Source of the DNA: JARYGU01 sp033795365
GTDB taxonomy: Bacteria; Pseudomonadota; Alphaproteobacteria; Rhizobiales; Rhizobiaceae
Direction: 5' to 3'
Length of the DNA stretch: 9,847 nt
NCBI GenBank assembly: GCA_033795365.1
Contig: JARYGU010000043.1
Span: 1-9,847, forward strand
How positions within the stretch are numbered: position 1 is the stretch's first letter; every line of letters starts with the position of its first letter. The notes below the pieces were generated by a model, which saw only the letters and a list, made by a program, of their open reading frames with translations, did no database searches and had not been told where the DNA came from. The translations under genes were made by a program, and so were the position numbers. Positions 1-6,963 of this stretch are shown here, piece by piece.

Positions 1-32
1 CAGGGTTGCAGCGCAGCGCTGCGCTTCAACCC
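1..32. repeat. Palindromic spacer upstream of parB; its first 23 bp recur at the window end
   Basis: GGGTTG (3-8) pairs with CAACCC (27-32). Inside it lies the perfect 14-bp palindrome GCGCAGCGCTGCGC (11-24), and A10/T25 also pair, leaving only C9/T26 unpaired. It lies 20 bp before the parB start codon. Bases 1-23 are identical to bases 9825-9847. That fits either the overlap of a circular contig or two copies of an intergenic repeat. Confidence 0.7.
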
Positions 33-52
33 AAGCCCATAGGAGAAAGACC

Positions 53-2146
53 ATGACCACGACCGCAACTAACGCCTCGACCGTCGAAAACGGCGCGACG
101 GCTTTCATCCCGCTCAACAAGCTCAAGAAGCACCCGAGGAATGCCCGCAAGACCCCGCACAGCGAGGCGTCCATCGAGGCGAAGGCGGCGAGCATCGCCG
201 CCAAGGGCATCCTCCAAAATCTGGTGGTGGAGCCGGAGCTAGATGCGGCAAGCGAGCCGACCGGCTTCTATCTGGTCAGCATCGGTGAAGGCCGCAGGCT
301 GGCGCAGATGCTGCGCGTGAAGCGCAAGCAGATCAAGAAGACCGAACCCATCCGCTGCGTCATCGACACGGCGAACGACGCGGCGGAAATCAGCCTCGAC
401 GAGAACGTCACCCGCGAAGACCTCCACCCTGCCGACCAGTTCGAGCGCTTCCGCGAGCTTTCGGAAGATCGTGGATGGGGCGCGGAAGAAATCGCGGCCC
501 GGTTCGGCGTGACCGCCCATGTGGTGAAGCAGCGGATGCGGCTCGGCGCGGTCAGCCCGAAGCTGTTGCAGGTCTATCGCGACGGCGAACTGACCCTGGA
601 CCAGTTGATGGCCTTCGCCATCACCGACGATCATGCGCGGCAGGAACACGTCTATGAGAACCTGTCCTATAACCGCGCCCCCTCCATCATCCGGCGCGAC
701 CTGACCAAGATGAACGTCGCGGCGACGGATCGCTGCGCGGTCTTCGTCGGCGCGCAAGCCTATGCCGAGGCAGGCGGCACCATCATCCGCGACCTGTTCA
801 CCGAAGATCGCGGCGGCTTCTTTGAAGACCCCGCGTTGCTGGACCGGCTTGCCGTCGAGAAGCTGGAACAGATCGCCGGCGAGGTGCGGGAGGCCGAGGG
901 GTGGAAGTGGACCGCCGCCTATCTGGATTTCCCCCATGCGCACGGGATGCGCCGCGTCTATCCGTATTCGGTGGAGCTTTCGGAGGAAGACGCCGCCGCC
1001 TACGACGCCGCACAGGACGAGCTTGAGCGCCTGAATGCGGAATGGGAAGACGCCGATATTGGCCTCCCGCCCGAGGTGGATGCGCGGCTCGCAGAGCTTG
1101 AAGCCGAGATCGAGCGGATCGACGCCAAGCGCCACGCCTACGATCCCGACGAGATCGCGCGCGGCGGCGCGGTCATCGTCGTCGGCCATAGCGGCGATGT
1201 TCGGATCGAGCGTGGCTTCATCCGGGCCGAGGACGAAGCCCCGGAGCCGGAGGCGGAAACCGCAGAGGATGGCGAAACCATCATTGACGGCGTGCACGTC
1301 AACGCAGATGGCGAAATCCTCGACGACGAAAGCGAGGACGGCGAAGGCGACGACCTTCCCGAAGCCGAGCCGGAAGAAGAGACCGGGGACGCAGGCAAGC
1401 CGCTGCCCGATTCCCTCATTCGCGACCTGACAGCACATCGAACGCTTGGCCTGCGCCTCGCCCTTGGTGAGCAGCCGGATATGGCGCTGATCGCCGTGGT
1501 CCACGCGCTGGCCGCGCAGACCTACTATCGGGGCGGCAGCACGGCCCATTGCCTCGAAATCAGCCCGACCAGCAATTACCTCGCCGCCCACGCGGACGGC
1601 ATCGAGGACACGGCGGCGGCGAAGATGCTGGAAGACCGTCACGCCGGATGGGCGGCCGACATGCCGCGCGATGTGGCCGACCTCTGGGGCTTCGTCGCCG
1701 GTCTCGACCATGCGAGCCTCATGGCCTTGCTCGCGCATTGCGCCTCGCTGACCGTCAATGTGGTGAAGCTGCCTTGGGAAACCAGCAAGCGCCGCGCCCA
1801 TGAAACGGCGGACAAGCTGGCGACGGCGGTGACGCTCGACATGACGGCGCACTGGACGCCGACCGTGCGGAGCTATTTCGGGCGCGTCACCAAGGCCCAT
1901 ATCCTCGCCGCCGTGCGCGAAGCCCTTGCCGACGAGGCAGCCGAGCGGATCGCGGACAAGAAGAAGGTGGAGATGGCCGAAGCTGCCGAGCAGCTTCTGG
2001 CCGGGACCGGCTGGCTTCCGCCCGTGCTGCGCACCGCGCGCCCCGCATGGCTCGACCAGCAGGCCGAGACGTTCGCCCTCGCGCCCATCGAGCCCGCCCC
2101 CTCGCAGGAAGCACATGATGACCATTTCGCCATCGCAGCGGAATGA
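53..2146 (+). CDS. ParB/RepB/Spo0J-type partition-like protein, 697 aa
   Basis: Large ParB-domain protein of the kind found on alphaproteobacterial plasmids and integrative elements. The N-terminal ParB/Srx fold spans about residues 15-120. It shows the box GEGRR (78-82) and the second box ENVTREDL (117-124), the motifs that in ParB proteins line the CTP-binding site. A helix-turn-helix follows at about 143-190 (AEEIAARFGVTAHVVKQRMR, then LTLDQLMAFA), resembling the KorB/ParB DNA-binding region. Residues of roughly 395-455 are highly acidic (Asp/Glu-rich) and look like a disordered linker before an unrecognised helical C-terminal domain. At 697 aa it is about twice the size of a classical ParB, and no parA is in the window, so a role in segregation is not shown; transcriptional regulation of the element is equally possible. 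Start chosen at 53 because GGAG (42-45) precedes it by 7 bases. The long antisense frame inside it is a GC-bias artefact. Confidence 0.85.
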   Translation: MTTTATNASTVENGATAFIPLNKLKKHPRNARKTPHSEASIEAKAASIAAKGILQNLVVEPELDAASEPTGFYLVSIGEGRRLAQMLRVKRKQIKKTEPIRCVIDTANDAAEISLDENVTREDLHPADQFERFRELSEDRGWGAEEIAARFGVTAHVVKQRMRLGAVSPKLLQVYRDGELTLDQLMAFAITDDHARQEHVYENLSYNRAPSIIRRDLTKMNVAATDRCAVFVGAQAYAEAGGTIIRDLFTEDRGGFFEDPALLDRLAVEKLEQIAGEVREAEGWKWTAAYLDFPHAHGMRRVYPYSVELSEEDAAAYDAAQDELERLNAEWEDADIGLPPEVDARLAELEAEIERIDAKRHAYDPDEIARGGAVIVVGHSGDVRIERGFIRAEDEAPEPEAETAEDGETIIDGVHVNADGEILDDESEDGEGDDLPEAEPEEETGDAGKPLPDSLIRDLTAHRTLGLRLALGEQPDMALIAVVHALAAQTYYRGGSTAHCLEISPTSNYLAAHADGIEDTAAAKMLEDRHAGWAADMPRDVADLWGFVAGLDHASLMALLAHCASLTVNVVKLPWETSKRRAHETADKLATAVTLDMTAHWTPTVRSYFGRVTKAHILAAVREALADEAAERIADKKKVEMAEAAEQLLAGTGWLPPVLRTARPAWLDQQAETFALAPIEPAPSQEAHDDHFAIAAE

Positions 2147-2155
2147 GGAAGGCAG

Positions 2156-2190
2156 GCCGGGGACGCGCAAGCGGCCCCGGCTTTCTTTCC
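2156..2190 (+). terminator. Probable intrinsic terminator after parB
   Basis: Stem GCCGGGG (2156-2162) pairs with CCCCGGC (2175-2181) across a 12-nt loop and is followed by the T-rich tract TTTCTTTCC. It begins 9 bases after the parB stop, so it probably ends or attenuates parB transcription before the membrane-protein gene. Confidence 0.6.
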
Positions 2191-2205
2191 GTCCGAAAAA
2201 ATCGC

Positions 2206-2227
2206 GGGCCGCGCAGTCGCGCGGCCC
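2206..2227. other. Perfect 9-bp hairpin between parB and the membrane gene
   Basis: GGGCCGCGC (2206-2214) pairs perfectly with GCGCGGCCC (2219-2227) across the loop AGTC. No T tract follows on the plus strand. On the minus strand a run of six T (2196-2201 on plus as A) follows after a few bases, so it could stop minus-strand transcription. It could also act as an attenuator or mRNA-stability element. Confidence 0.45.
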
Positions 2228-2277
2228 AATTGCCTCGACCGTCGCCACGGTCGCAACCATCGTGAAGGAGGAGAATC

Positions 2278-2694
2278 ATGGTTGCCGTGATGCTGATGAG
2301 CGTCGTGCTGATCGCCGGGCTTTGCGTCCTGGCCTATACGCTAGCCGTCTATGCCTTGCCCTTCATGCTCGGCGTCACCGCCGCGCAGTTCGCCTATCAT
2401 ACCGGCGCGGACTTCATCGGGGCGGGCCTTGTCGGCCTCGCCGCCGCCGTCGCCGCCTTCGGCGTTCTCGCGCTGCTGTTTGAAACGCTGCGCTCACCGA
2501 TCCCGCGCCTGATCGTAGGGCTCGTCTTCGCCGCGCCCGCCGCTCTCGCGGGCTATGCACTGGTCCATGGCGCTACCAAGGACTCCGTGCCGTCCGAAAT
2601 CTGGCGGCAAATCTTCTGCATCATCGACGGGGCGTTCGTCTTCGTCTCGGCGATGACGCGGCTGGCAATGCCAGTCGCGCCGCGCTCGACTTGA
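2278..2694 (+). CDS. Small polytopic inner-membrane protein, 138 aa, function unknown
   Basis: I do not recognise a family. The protein is dominated by hydrophobic segments at about residues 3-34, 46-69 and 77-97, with a possible fourth at 112-128 (IFCIIDGAFVFVSAM). It is therefore an integral inner-membrane protein with three or four spans, and no enzymatic motif is visible. A strong Shine-Dalgarno sequence, AAGGAGG (2265-2271), sits 6 bases before the ATG and fixes the start. It follows parB on the same strand after a 131-bp gap containing two hairpins, so it may be read from the parB transcript by read-through or from its own promoter. Its GC-rich composition matches parB, which makes it backbone rather than cargo. 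It ends just before the palindrome and transposon, so its C-terminus (residues ~130-138) could be altered relative to relatives. Confidence 0.7.
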   Translation: MVAVMLMSVVLIAGLCVLAYTLAVYALPFMLGVTAAQFAYHTGADFIGAGLVGLAAAVAAFGVLALLFETLRSPIPRLIVGLVFAAPAALAGYALVHGATKDSVPSEIWRQIFCIIDGAFVFVSAMTRLAMPVAPRST

Positions 2695-2717
2695 CAGCCC
2701 GATCCGCTGCCGTGAGA

Positions 2718-2769
2718 TGTCGCAAATGTCGCTCGCAAAACCCGGCCTTTTGCGAGCGAGTTTGCGGCA
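2718..2769. repeat. 52-bp imperfect palindrome next to the transposon insertion point
   Basis: The core is a perfect inverted repeat: CGCTCGCAAAA (2730-2740), loop CCCGGCC (2741-2747), TTTTGCGAGCG (2748-2758). The symmetry continues outward with one inserted base: TGTCGCAAA at 2718-2726 mirrors TTTGCGGCA at 2761-2769. The dyad could be a recombination site for a serine recombinase, the operator of a repressor, or a terminator for the preceding gene. Its length and two-block arms resemble a recombinase site more than a plain terminator, but no recombinase gene other than the transposon's own lies nearby. Confidence 0.6.
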
Positions 2770-2772
2770 GAG

Positions 2773-2777
2773 ATTTC
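2773..2777. repeat. Left target-site duplication (ATTTC)
   Basis: ATTTC immediately outside the left transposon end; the identical pentamer lies immediately outside the right end at 7002-7006. Five-base duplications are typical of Tn402/Tn5053- and Tn7-type DDE transposition. Confidence 0.88.
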
Positions 2778-2826
2778 TGTGATCTTGATCGCTATTTGGC
2801 ACTAATTATCAGCGCTATGTGGCACC
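2778..2826 (+). repeat. Left transposon end with two transposase-binding-type repeats
   Basis: The terminus TGTGATCTT is followed by two 17-bp related units: GATCGCTATTTGGCACT (2787-2803) and CAGCGCTATGTGGCACC (2810-2826), 13 of 17 identical and offset by 23 bp. Arrays of such repeats at the termini are the known binding sites of TniA/TnsB-type transposases. Confidence 0.85.
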
Positions 2827-2903
2827 GTCGTGTAGCGCTCATTCAGCTGCCCTGAGGCTTCGCGGAGCGCATTCCGATACACCAAATCTCGAAGGGATGC
2901 CGT

Positions 2904-3896
2904 TCACGTGCCTTCTGCGAGCGCGCGTAAGCCACGCATTCTCACTCCGTTTTCGACCGTAATCGCGTGGCGTCTGAGCCCTGCGAAGAAGGTCGCGAAA
3001 TCAGGAGATTCATAAACAAACATGTTCTTGCCAGAGCGTTCACCTTTGGTGTCATCGAACAGCACGATTTTGGGCACCGTGCGGCCCTCGCGATAATCGA
3101 GGCAGAGCCAGATGTCCGAACCATGACTGCTGATCGGTATGAGATGATCGATGCCGGGAATATAGCTGCGCCAAGCGTCATCCGCGTCACCGAAGTCTAT
3201 GCCATCAGAGAAACTGCCAAGAGTTTGCAGGCGTTCGAGCGGCGTGATGTCCATACCTGGAAGCGCTGACAGCCAGATATCATAAGCTTCATCGATATCC
3301 GCGTCCGACGAGCCACCGAATTCATAGGGTGGGTCTTTCTCGTTGCTGGACAGATAGAAATCGGTATGCCCTCCATTCTGGAGAATGTAGAGATCGCGCA
3401 GGATCCGTGGAAATTCTATGCTAAGCCGCTGCTCTGTCGATCGGATTGCCTGTTGGGCTATCGTGGCATCCCATGGCTTTTGCTCGTTCGAATAGTGCCG
3501 TGCGTAAAAGAATGTCGCGACCGTCGGGCCATCGCGCTCAATAACGATCCGCTCATCTGTCTGGGTGGGGCCACCGGCATCCCTCAATTCGACAAAGCGG
3601 TTGGTTAGAACGTCCTCGACCGCTCCGAGCCGCGTTCTGAGCTGATTGAAAACCTCGGGTGGCAGAAAAGCGCCGGGCTTCGCACCAAGCCATTCTCTGT
3701 TCAACCGCTCTCGCAACGGACCGATTTGGGCTGTCGAACTTGCGGTGTTCGCTTTGGCCTCTATGTCATCAAAAACAGTTTTGATGTGAGCCTCGAAGCT
3801 CTCCGCCGTCCACTCTGCTGCCATCGCTACATCCTTCCAAATCGTGACAAGAGGCACTCCCGCAAAGCATGTGAGCACCGCACGTCTCGTGATCAT
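2904..3896 (-). CDS. SMI1/KNR4 (SUKH)-domain protein with Tat-like signal, transposon passenger, 330 aa
   Basis: The C-terminal half (about residues 150-310) has the SUKH/SMI1-KNR4 layout: a helix with the L..EFP..LRDLYILQNGG pattern (158-176), the strand block LIPISSHGSDIWLCLDYRE (252-270) with PKIVLFDD (275-282), and a final helix ESPDFATFFAGL. SUKH proteins are best known as immunity proteins of bacterial polymorphic and contact-dependent toxin systems. The N-terminus MITRRAVLTCFAGVPLV...AMA|AEW looks like a twin-arginine export signal, which would place it in the periplasm. Residues 30-145 are a helical region I do not recognise. Its ATG overlaps the resolvase stop (ATGA, 3893-3896), so translation is probably coupled. 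A second start at Met25 (3822-3824) has the better ribosome site (AAGGA, 7-nt spacing) and would remove the signal, giving a cytosolic 306-aa form. No toxin gene is nearby, so it looks like an orphan immunity gene. The domain call is good; role and location are inferred. Confidence 0.75.
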   Translation of the reverse strand: MITRRAVLTCFAGVPLVTIWKDVAMAAEWTAESFEAHIKTVFDDIEAKANTASSTAQIGPLRERLNREWLGAKPGAFLPPEVFNQLRTRLGAVEDVLTNRFVELRDAGGPTQTDERIVIERDGPTVATFFYARHYSNEQKPWDATIAQQAIRSTEQRLSIEFPRILRDLYILQNGGHTDFYLSSNEKDPPYEFGGSSDADIDEAYDIWLSALPGMDITPLERLQTLGSFSDGIDFGDADDAWRSYIPGIDHLIPISSHGSDIWLCLDYREGRTVPKIVLFDDTKGERSGKNMFVYESPDFATFFAGLRRHAITVENGVRMRGLRALAEGT

Positions 3897-4477
3897 GCCT
3901 GCCTCGCCACTTCGCGCTCTAGCGTCCGATACACTGTCGGCCGCGAGATCGAGAACACCTCGGCAAGATCGCTGACCGAATAGTCGCCGGTGTCATACAT
4001 CCGGCGTAGTTCCTTTTGCTGACGATCGGAGAGCTTCGGTTTCTTGCCGCGCAGCTTTCCCTTGGCGCGGGCGAGCGCCATCCCCTCACGCGTCCGCATC
4101 CGGATCAGGTCCGCCTCGAACTCAGCGAAGGTGGCGAGGATGTTGAAGAACAGCTTGCCCATCGGGTCGGACGGATCATGAACGCTCGCCCCGATCTGCA
4201 ACCTTACGCCCCGCGAGGCCAGATCATCCCCGATCGTGCGAGCGTCGGGGACAGAACGCGCGAGGCGGTCGAGTTTGGGGACCACCAGCGTATCGCCGCT
4301 GCGCACCGCTTCGAGCGCCTGGTCCAGACCGGGCCGCGCCCGGTTTGCGCCGGTGAAACCATAATCGGTGTAGATGCGATCCGCTGCCACGCCGAGCTTT
4401 TGCAAAGCGTCTTTCTGTGCTGCGAGGTCCTGCTTGTCCGTCGAGCAGCGGGCATAGCCGATGAGCGTGTTCGTCAT
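3893..4477 (-). CDS. Serine resolvase of the Tn3/Tn552 type, 194 aa
   Basis: Small serine recombinase that would resolve replicative cointegrates at a res site. The catalytic serine is Ser12 in YARCSTDKQD, with Arg10. The active-site block KLDRLAR (68-74) supplies Asp70, Arg71 and Arg74. The long E-helix AEFEADLIRMRTREG (118-132) leads to a C-terminal helix-turn-helix (about 164-189, YSVSDLAEVFSISRPTVYRTL). Length is standard for the family (about 180-200 aa) and all key residues are present, so it should be active. It is transcribed divergently from tniA, with a 183-bp intergenic stretch that probably holds res and both promoters. Its stop overlaps the start of the SUKH passenger gene, making the two an operon. 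The ATG at 4475-4477 gives the canonical N-terminus. In the Tn5053 family the equivalent gene is called tniR or tniC. Confidence 0.93.
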   Translation of the reverse strand: MTNTLIGYARCSTDKQDLAAQKDALQKLGVAADRIYTDYGFTGANRARPGLDQALEAVRSGDTLVVPKLDRLARSVPDARTIGDDLASRGVRLQIGASVHDPSDPMGKLFFNILATFAEFEADLIRMRTREGMALARAKGKLRGKKPKLSDRQQKELRRMYDTGDYSVSDLAEVFSISRPTVYRTLEREVARQA

Positions 4478-4660
4478 GCTGGAATCTGTAACGTAAGGGG
4501 CTCCCTCAACGCAAGAAATATAGTACCATTCAAATGAGACGAACGACTTCCCGGCAAATCAAAGCTTTCCGGTTCAACGATCTGTGAAGGGAAATCCGTC
4601 CGTTGAACGATCCTCTTTCGGACAGCCGCAGCTGATGGAAATCGGCATGGAGGCGCCACC
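4478..4660. promoter_or_regulatory. Divergent intergenic region, candidate res site and promoters
   Basis: 183 bp between the divergent resolvase and tniA genes, the usual location of res in this type of element. The clearest dyad is TTCAACG (4573-4579) with CGTTGAA (4601-4607), giving a 35-bp site whose 12-bp arms match at 9 positions. That is the size expected for one resolvase-dimer binding site. A second, weaker dyad is GTCCG (4598-4602) with CGGAC (4619-4623). The GGAGG at 4649-4653 is the tniA ribosome site. I could not assign -35/-10 boxes with confidence. Confidence 0.5.
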
Positions 4661-6139
4661 ATGGACGCGGATGGCAGGAGCACAGGAAACCATTTCGCTG
4701 AGGTGGCCGAGGAGCAACGCACGCGAGCTTTCGCGCGCTTCACGGTTCTCAAACGGCACCTTGATTACGAGGTGCCTTTGGTACGGGTTGCTGCCGACGC
4801 TGGCATACCGATCCGGACCCTCCAGCGCTGGCTTTCTCGATACCGTTCTATGGGATTGCTAGGCTTGATGCGACCACTGCGCTCGGACGCAGGACAACGA
4901 AAACTCACGCCAGATGTCGTTGATCTGATCGAGGGACTGGCGCTCATCAAACCGCGCCTAACGATCGCGGCGATTCATCGGCGCGCTACCACGGCACTGA
5001 GCAAGAAGAATACACCAGCCCCATCCTATGGCAGCGTCTACGCGATCGTCCGCAAACTCGATCCCGCCATGCTGACCCTTGCTCATGAGGGGATGTCTGC
5101 CTTCAGGAACCGCTTCGAACTGATCTATCGTCACCGGGCCGAGAAACCAAATGCCCTTTGGCAAGCGGACCATACCCAACTCGATATTCTGGTGATCGAC
5201 GCTGACGGCTCGATCGTGCGGCCATGGCTGACAACCGTCATCGATGACCATTCACGGGTCGTGGCCGGATACATGGTGTTCGTCGGCGCACCCTCGGCGC
5301 TGCACACGTCGCTTGCGCTTCGACAGGCAATTTGGCGAAAGACTACCGATTGCTGGACGGTTTGCGGAATTCCCGACGCTCTCTATGTCGATCATGGCAG
5401 CGACTTCACCAGCAATCATCTGGACCAGGCGGCTGCCGATCTCCGAATTAGACTGACCTACTCGGAAGTTGGCCGCCCGCAGGGACGCGGAAAGGTGGAG
5501 CGGCTGTTCGGAACGCTGAACACAGAACTCCTTTGCGAACTGCCGGGAAACATCAGAGACGGAAAACCGGTCTCAGCCCCGAACATGTCAGTCTCCGAGC
5601 TGGACGCCGCAATCGGCCGCTTCATCACGACGACCTACAACATGCGCGTTCATAGCTCCATCGGCACGACGCCACTGGAGTCGTGGCTGGGGGATGGCTG
5701 GCTGCCGCGGATGCCCGAAAGCCTGGAAGATCTCGACCTCCTGTTGGTGATGGTGGCGAGGCCACGTGTCGTCCACCGGGACGGCATCCATTTCGAGGGC
5801 TCGCGCTATCTCGATCCGACGCTCGCCAGCTATGTCGGGGAGTTAGTCACGGTCCGCTATGATCCCCGTGACGTTGGGGAAATCCGTGTGTTTCATCGCA
5901 ACCGGTTCCTATGCCGTGCCATCAGCCCGGAATATGCCGGCTACACCATCACCCTGAAAGACATCCAGACCGCCCGTACCGAACACCGTCGAGCGCTGCG
6001 CAGCCAGATCACCGAAAAGGTTGGCAGCGTCAAAGACTTTCTGCCCGATACGACAAGGCGCACCGGCTGTGAAAAACCCAAGCCGCAAAGGGCGGCGGCG
6101 AAACGCAGGCTGCGAACCTATTTTGAGGATGACCCATGA
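4661..6139 (+). CDS. tniA: DDE transposase, TniA / Tn552 p480 type, 492 aa
   Basis: Retroviral-integrase-fold transposase of the Mu/TnsB/TniA group, which cuts the transposon ends and joins them to target DNA. An N-terminal helix-turn-helix (about 35-70, with AGIPIRTLQRWLSRYRSMG) and a second DNA-binding region (about 80-135) should bind the terminal repeats. The catalytic core shows the triad: Asp170 in QADHTQLD, Asp244 in YVDHGSDF and Glu280 in GRGKVERLFGTLN. Spacing of the second Asp and the Glu is 35 residues, the classic D,D-35-E. The C-terminal beta-barrel of Mu-type transposases is seen at about 395-435 (SYVGELVTVRYDPRDVGEIRVF). The 492-aa length is close to Tn552 p480 and somewhat shorter than typical TniA. 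Start set by GGAGG (4649-4653), 7 bases ahead. The stop overlaps tniB. All key residues are present, so activity is expected. Confidence 0.93.
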   Translation: MDADGRSTGNHFAEVAEEQRTRAFARFTVLKRHLDYEVPLVRVAADAGIPIRTLQRWLSRYRSMGLLGLMRPLRSDAGQRKLTPDVVDLIEGLALIKPRLTIAAIHRRATTALSKKNTPAPSYGSVYAIVRKLDPAMLTLAHEGMSAFRNRFELIYRHRAEKPNALWQADHTQLDILVIDADGSIVRPWLTTVIDDHSRVVAGYMVFVGAPSALHTSLALRQAIWRKTTDCWTVCGIPDALYVDHGSDFTSNHLDQAAADLRIRLTYSEVGRPQGRGKVERLFGTLNTELLCELPGNIRDGKPVSAPNMSVSELDAAIGRFITTTYNMRVHSSIGTTPLESWLGDGWLPRMPESLEDLDLLLVMVARPRVVHRDGIHFEGSRYLDPTLASYVGELVTVRYDPRDVGEIRVFHRNRFLCRAISPEYAGYTITLKDIQTARTEHRRALRSQITEKVGSVKDFLPDTTRRTGCEKPKPQRAAAKRRLRTYFEDDP

Positions 6140-6963
6140 AACCCGCTTCGGATCGGCGGGACGAAGGGCCGTTCATCGCCACGAAAGAGCATCGGCGTTT
6201 TGTGGAATTCGCCAATACGGTTCGCCGACACCGCTACATCGGATTGTGTCATGGTCCGGCCGGCGTCGGAAAAACGCTGTCTGGCAGGAGATACGCAAAC
6301 TGGGAGAAGGCTGAAGCGCTTCTGTCGGCATGGAAAACGCGCGATCAGTCAGATACCAGCACCCAGGCGGTACTCGCACGATCTCGTACGGTCTTCTACA
6401 CGCCGACAGTCGGAAGCCCCCTTCGGGAGTTGCGTGACGATATCCAGCGCCTGATCGGCCGCATCAGCTATTGCATTGACGAGGGGCTGGACAACCTCAC
6501 CGTTACACCCACGCATGACGGTTGCGGCCTGATCGAGCTTATCGTGATCGATGAAGCTGAACGGCTGTCGAACCTTGCGCTGGAATATGTCCGCGATCTC
6601 TTTGACCGCTCTAACATCGGCCTTATCCTCGTCGGAATGCCAGGCATCGAGAAGCGCATGGCGCGCTACCCACAGTTCTATAGCCGCGTCGGATTCTCTC
6701 ATGGCTACCGGCCGCTATTGGGCGATGAACTCTCGTTCGTTCTCACACGACACTGGAGGAAGCTCGGCGTCACGCTGGACGAGGCGGATTTCACCGACGC
6801 ACAGGCCGTCGCCGCAATCGCGCGTATCACCGGGGGCAACTTCCGCCTTCTCCATCGCCTGTTCGTTCAGATCGAACGCATATTGCGCATCAACGAAATG
6901 ACCGCCATCACCGAAGAAGTCGTGGACGCGGCTCGCAGCACACTGCTCATAGGTGCCACTTAG
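6136..6963 (+). CDS. tniB: Transposition AAA ATPase, TniB / Tn552 p271 type, 275 aa
   Basis: ATP-dependent target-selection partner of the transposase, related to TnsC and MuB. Walker A is GPAGVGKT (40-47) and Walker B is LIVIDEAE (135-142). A sensor-1-like strand, LILVGMPG (163-170), follows, then a helical C-terminal lid (about 195-265). Its ATG overlaps the tniA stop (ATGA, 6136-6139), the usual coupling for this pair, and GAGG (6125-6128) precedes it. Family knowledge: the ATP-bound protein forms filaments on target DNA and recruits TniA, and confers target immunity in relatives. Its last codons and stop (TAG 6961-6963) lie inside the right terminal repeat of the transposon, so the gene runs to the very end of the element. 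No TniQ gene follows, unlike Tn402/Tn5053 but like Tn552. Confidence 0.93.
   Translation: MKPASDRRDEGPFIATKEHRRFVEFANTVRRHRYIGLCHGPAGVGKTLSGRRYANWEKAEALLSAWKTRDQSDTSTQAVLARSRTVFYTPTVGSPLRELRDDIQRLIGRISYCIDEGLDNLTVTPTHDGCGLIELIVIDEAERLSNLALEYVRDLFDRSNIGLILVGMPGIEKRMARYPQFYSRVGFSHGYRPLLGDELSFVLTRHWRKLGVTLDEADFTDAQAVAAIARITGGNFRLLHRLFVQIERILRINEMTAITEEVVDAARSTLLIGAT

Noticed and set aside
239..2260. Open frame of 673 codons on the minus strand across parB
   Set aside because: It is antisense to a gene with clear ParB motifs, its translation has no recognisable motif and is rich in Arg/Gly, and such mirror frames are expected from third-position GC bias.
2834..2850. Possible third transposase-binding unit inside the left end (AGCGCT...CTGCC)
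   Set aside because: Only the AGCGCT half matches the repeat; the TGGCAC half is not recognisable.
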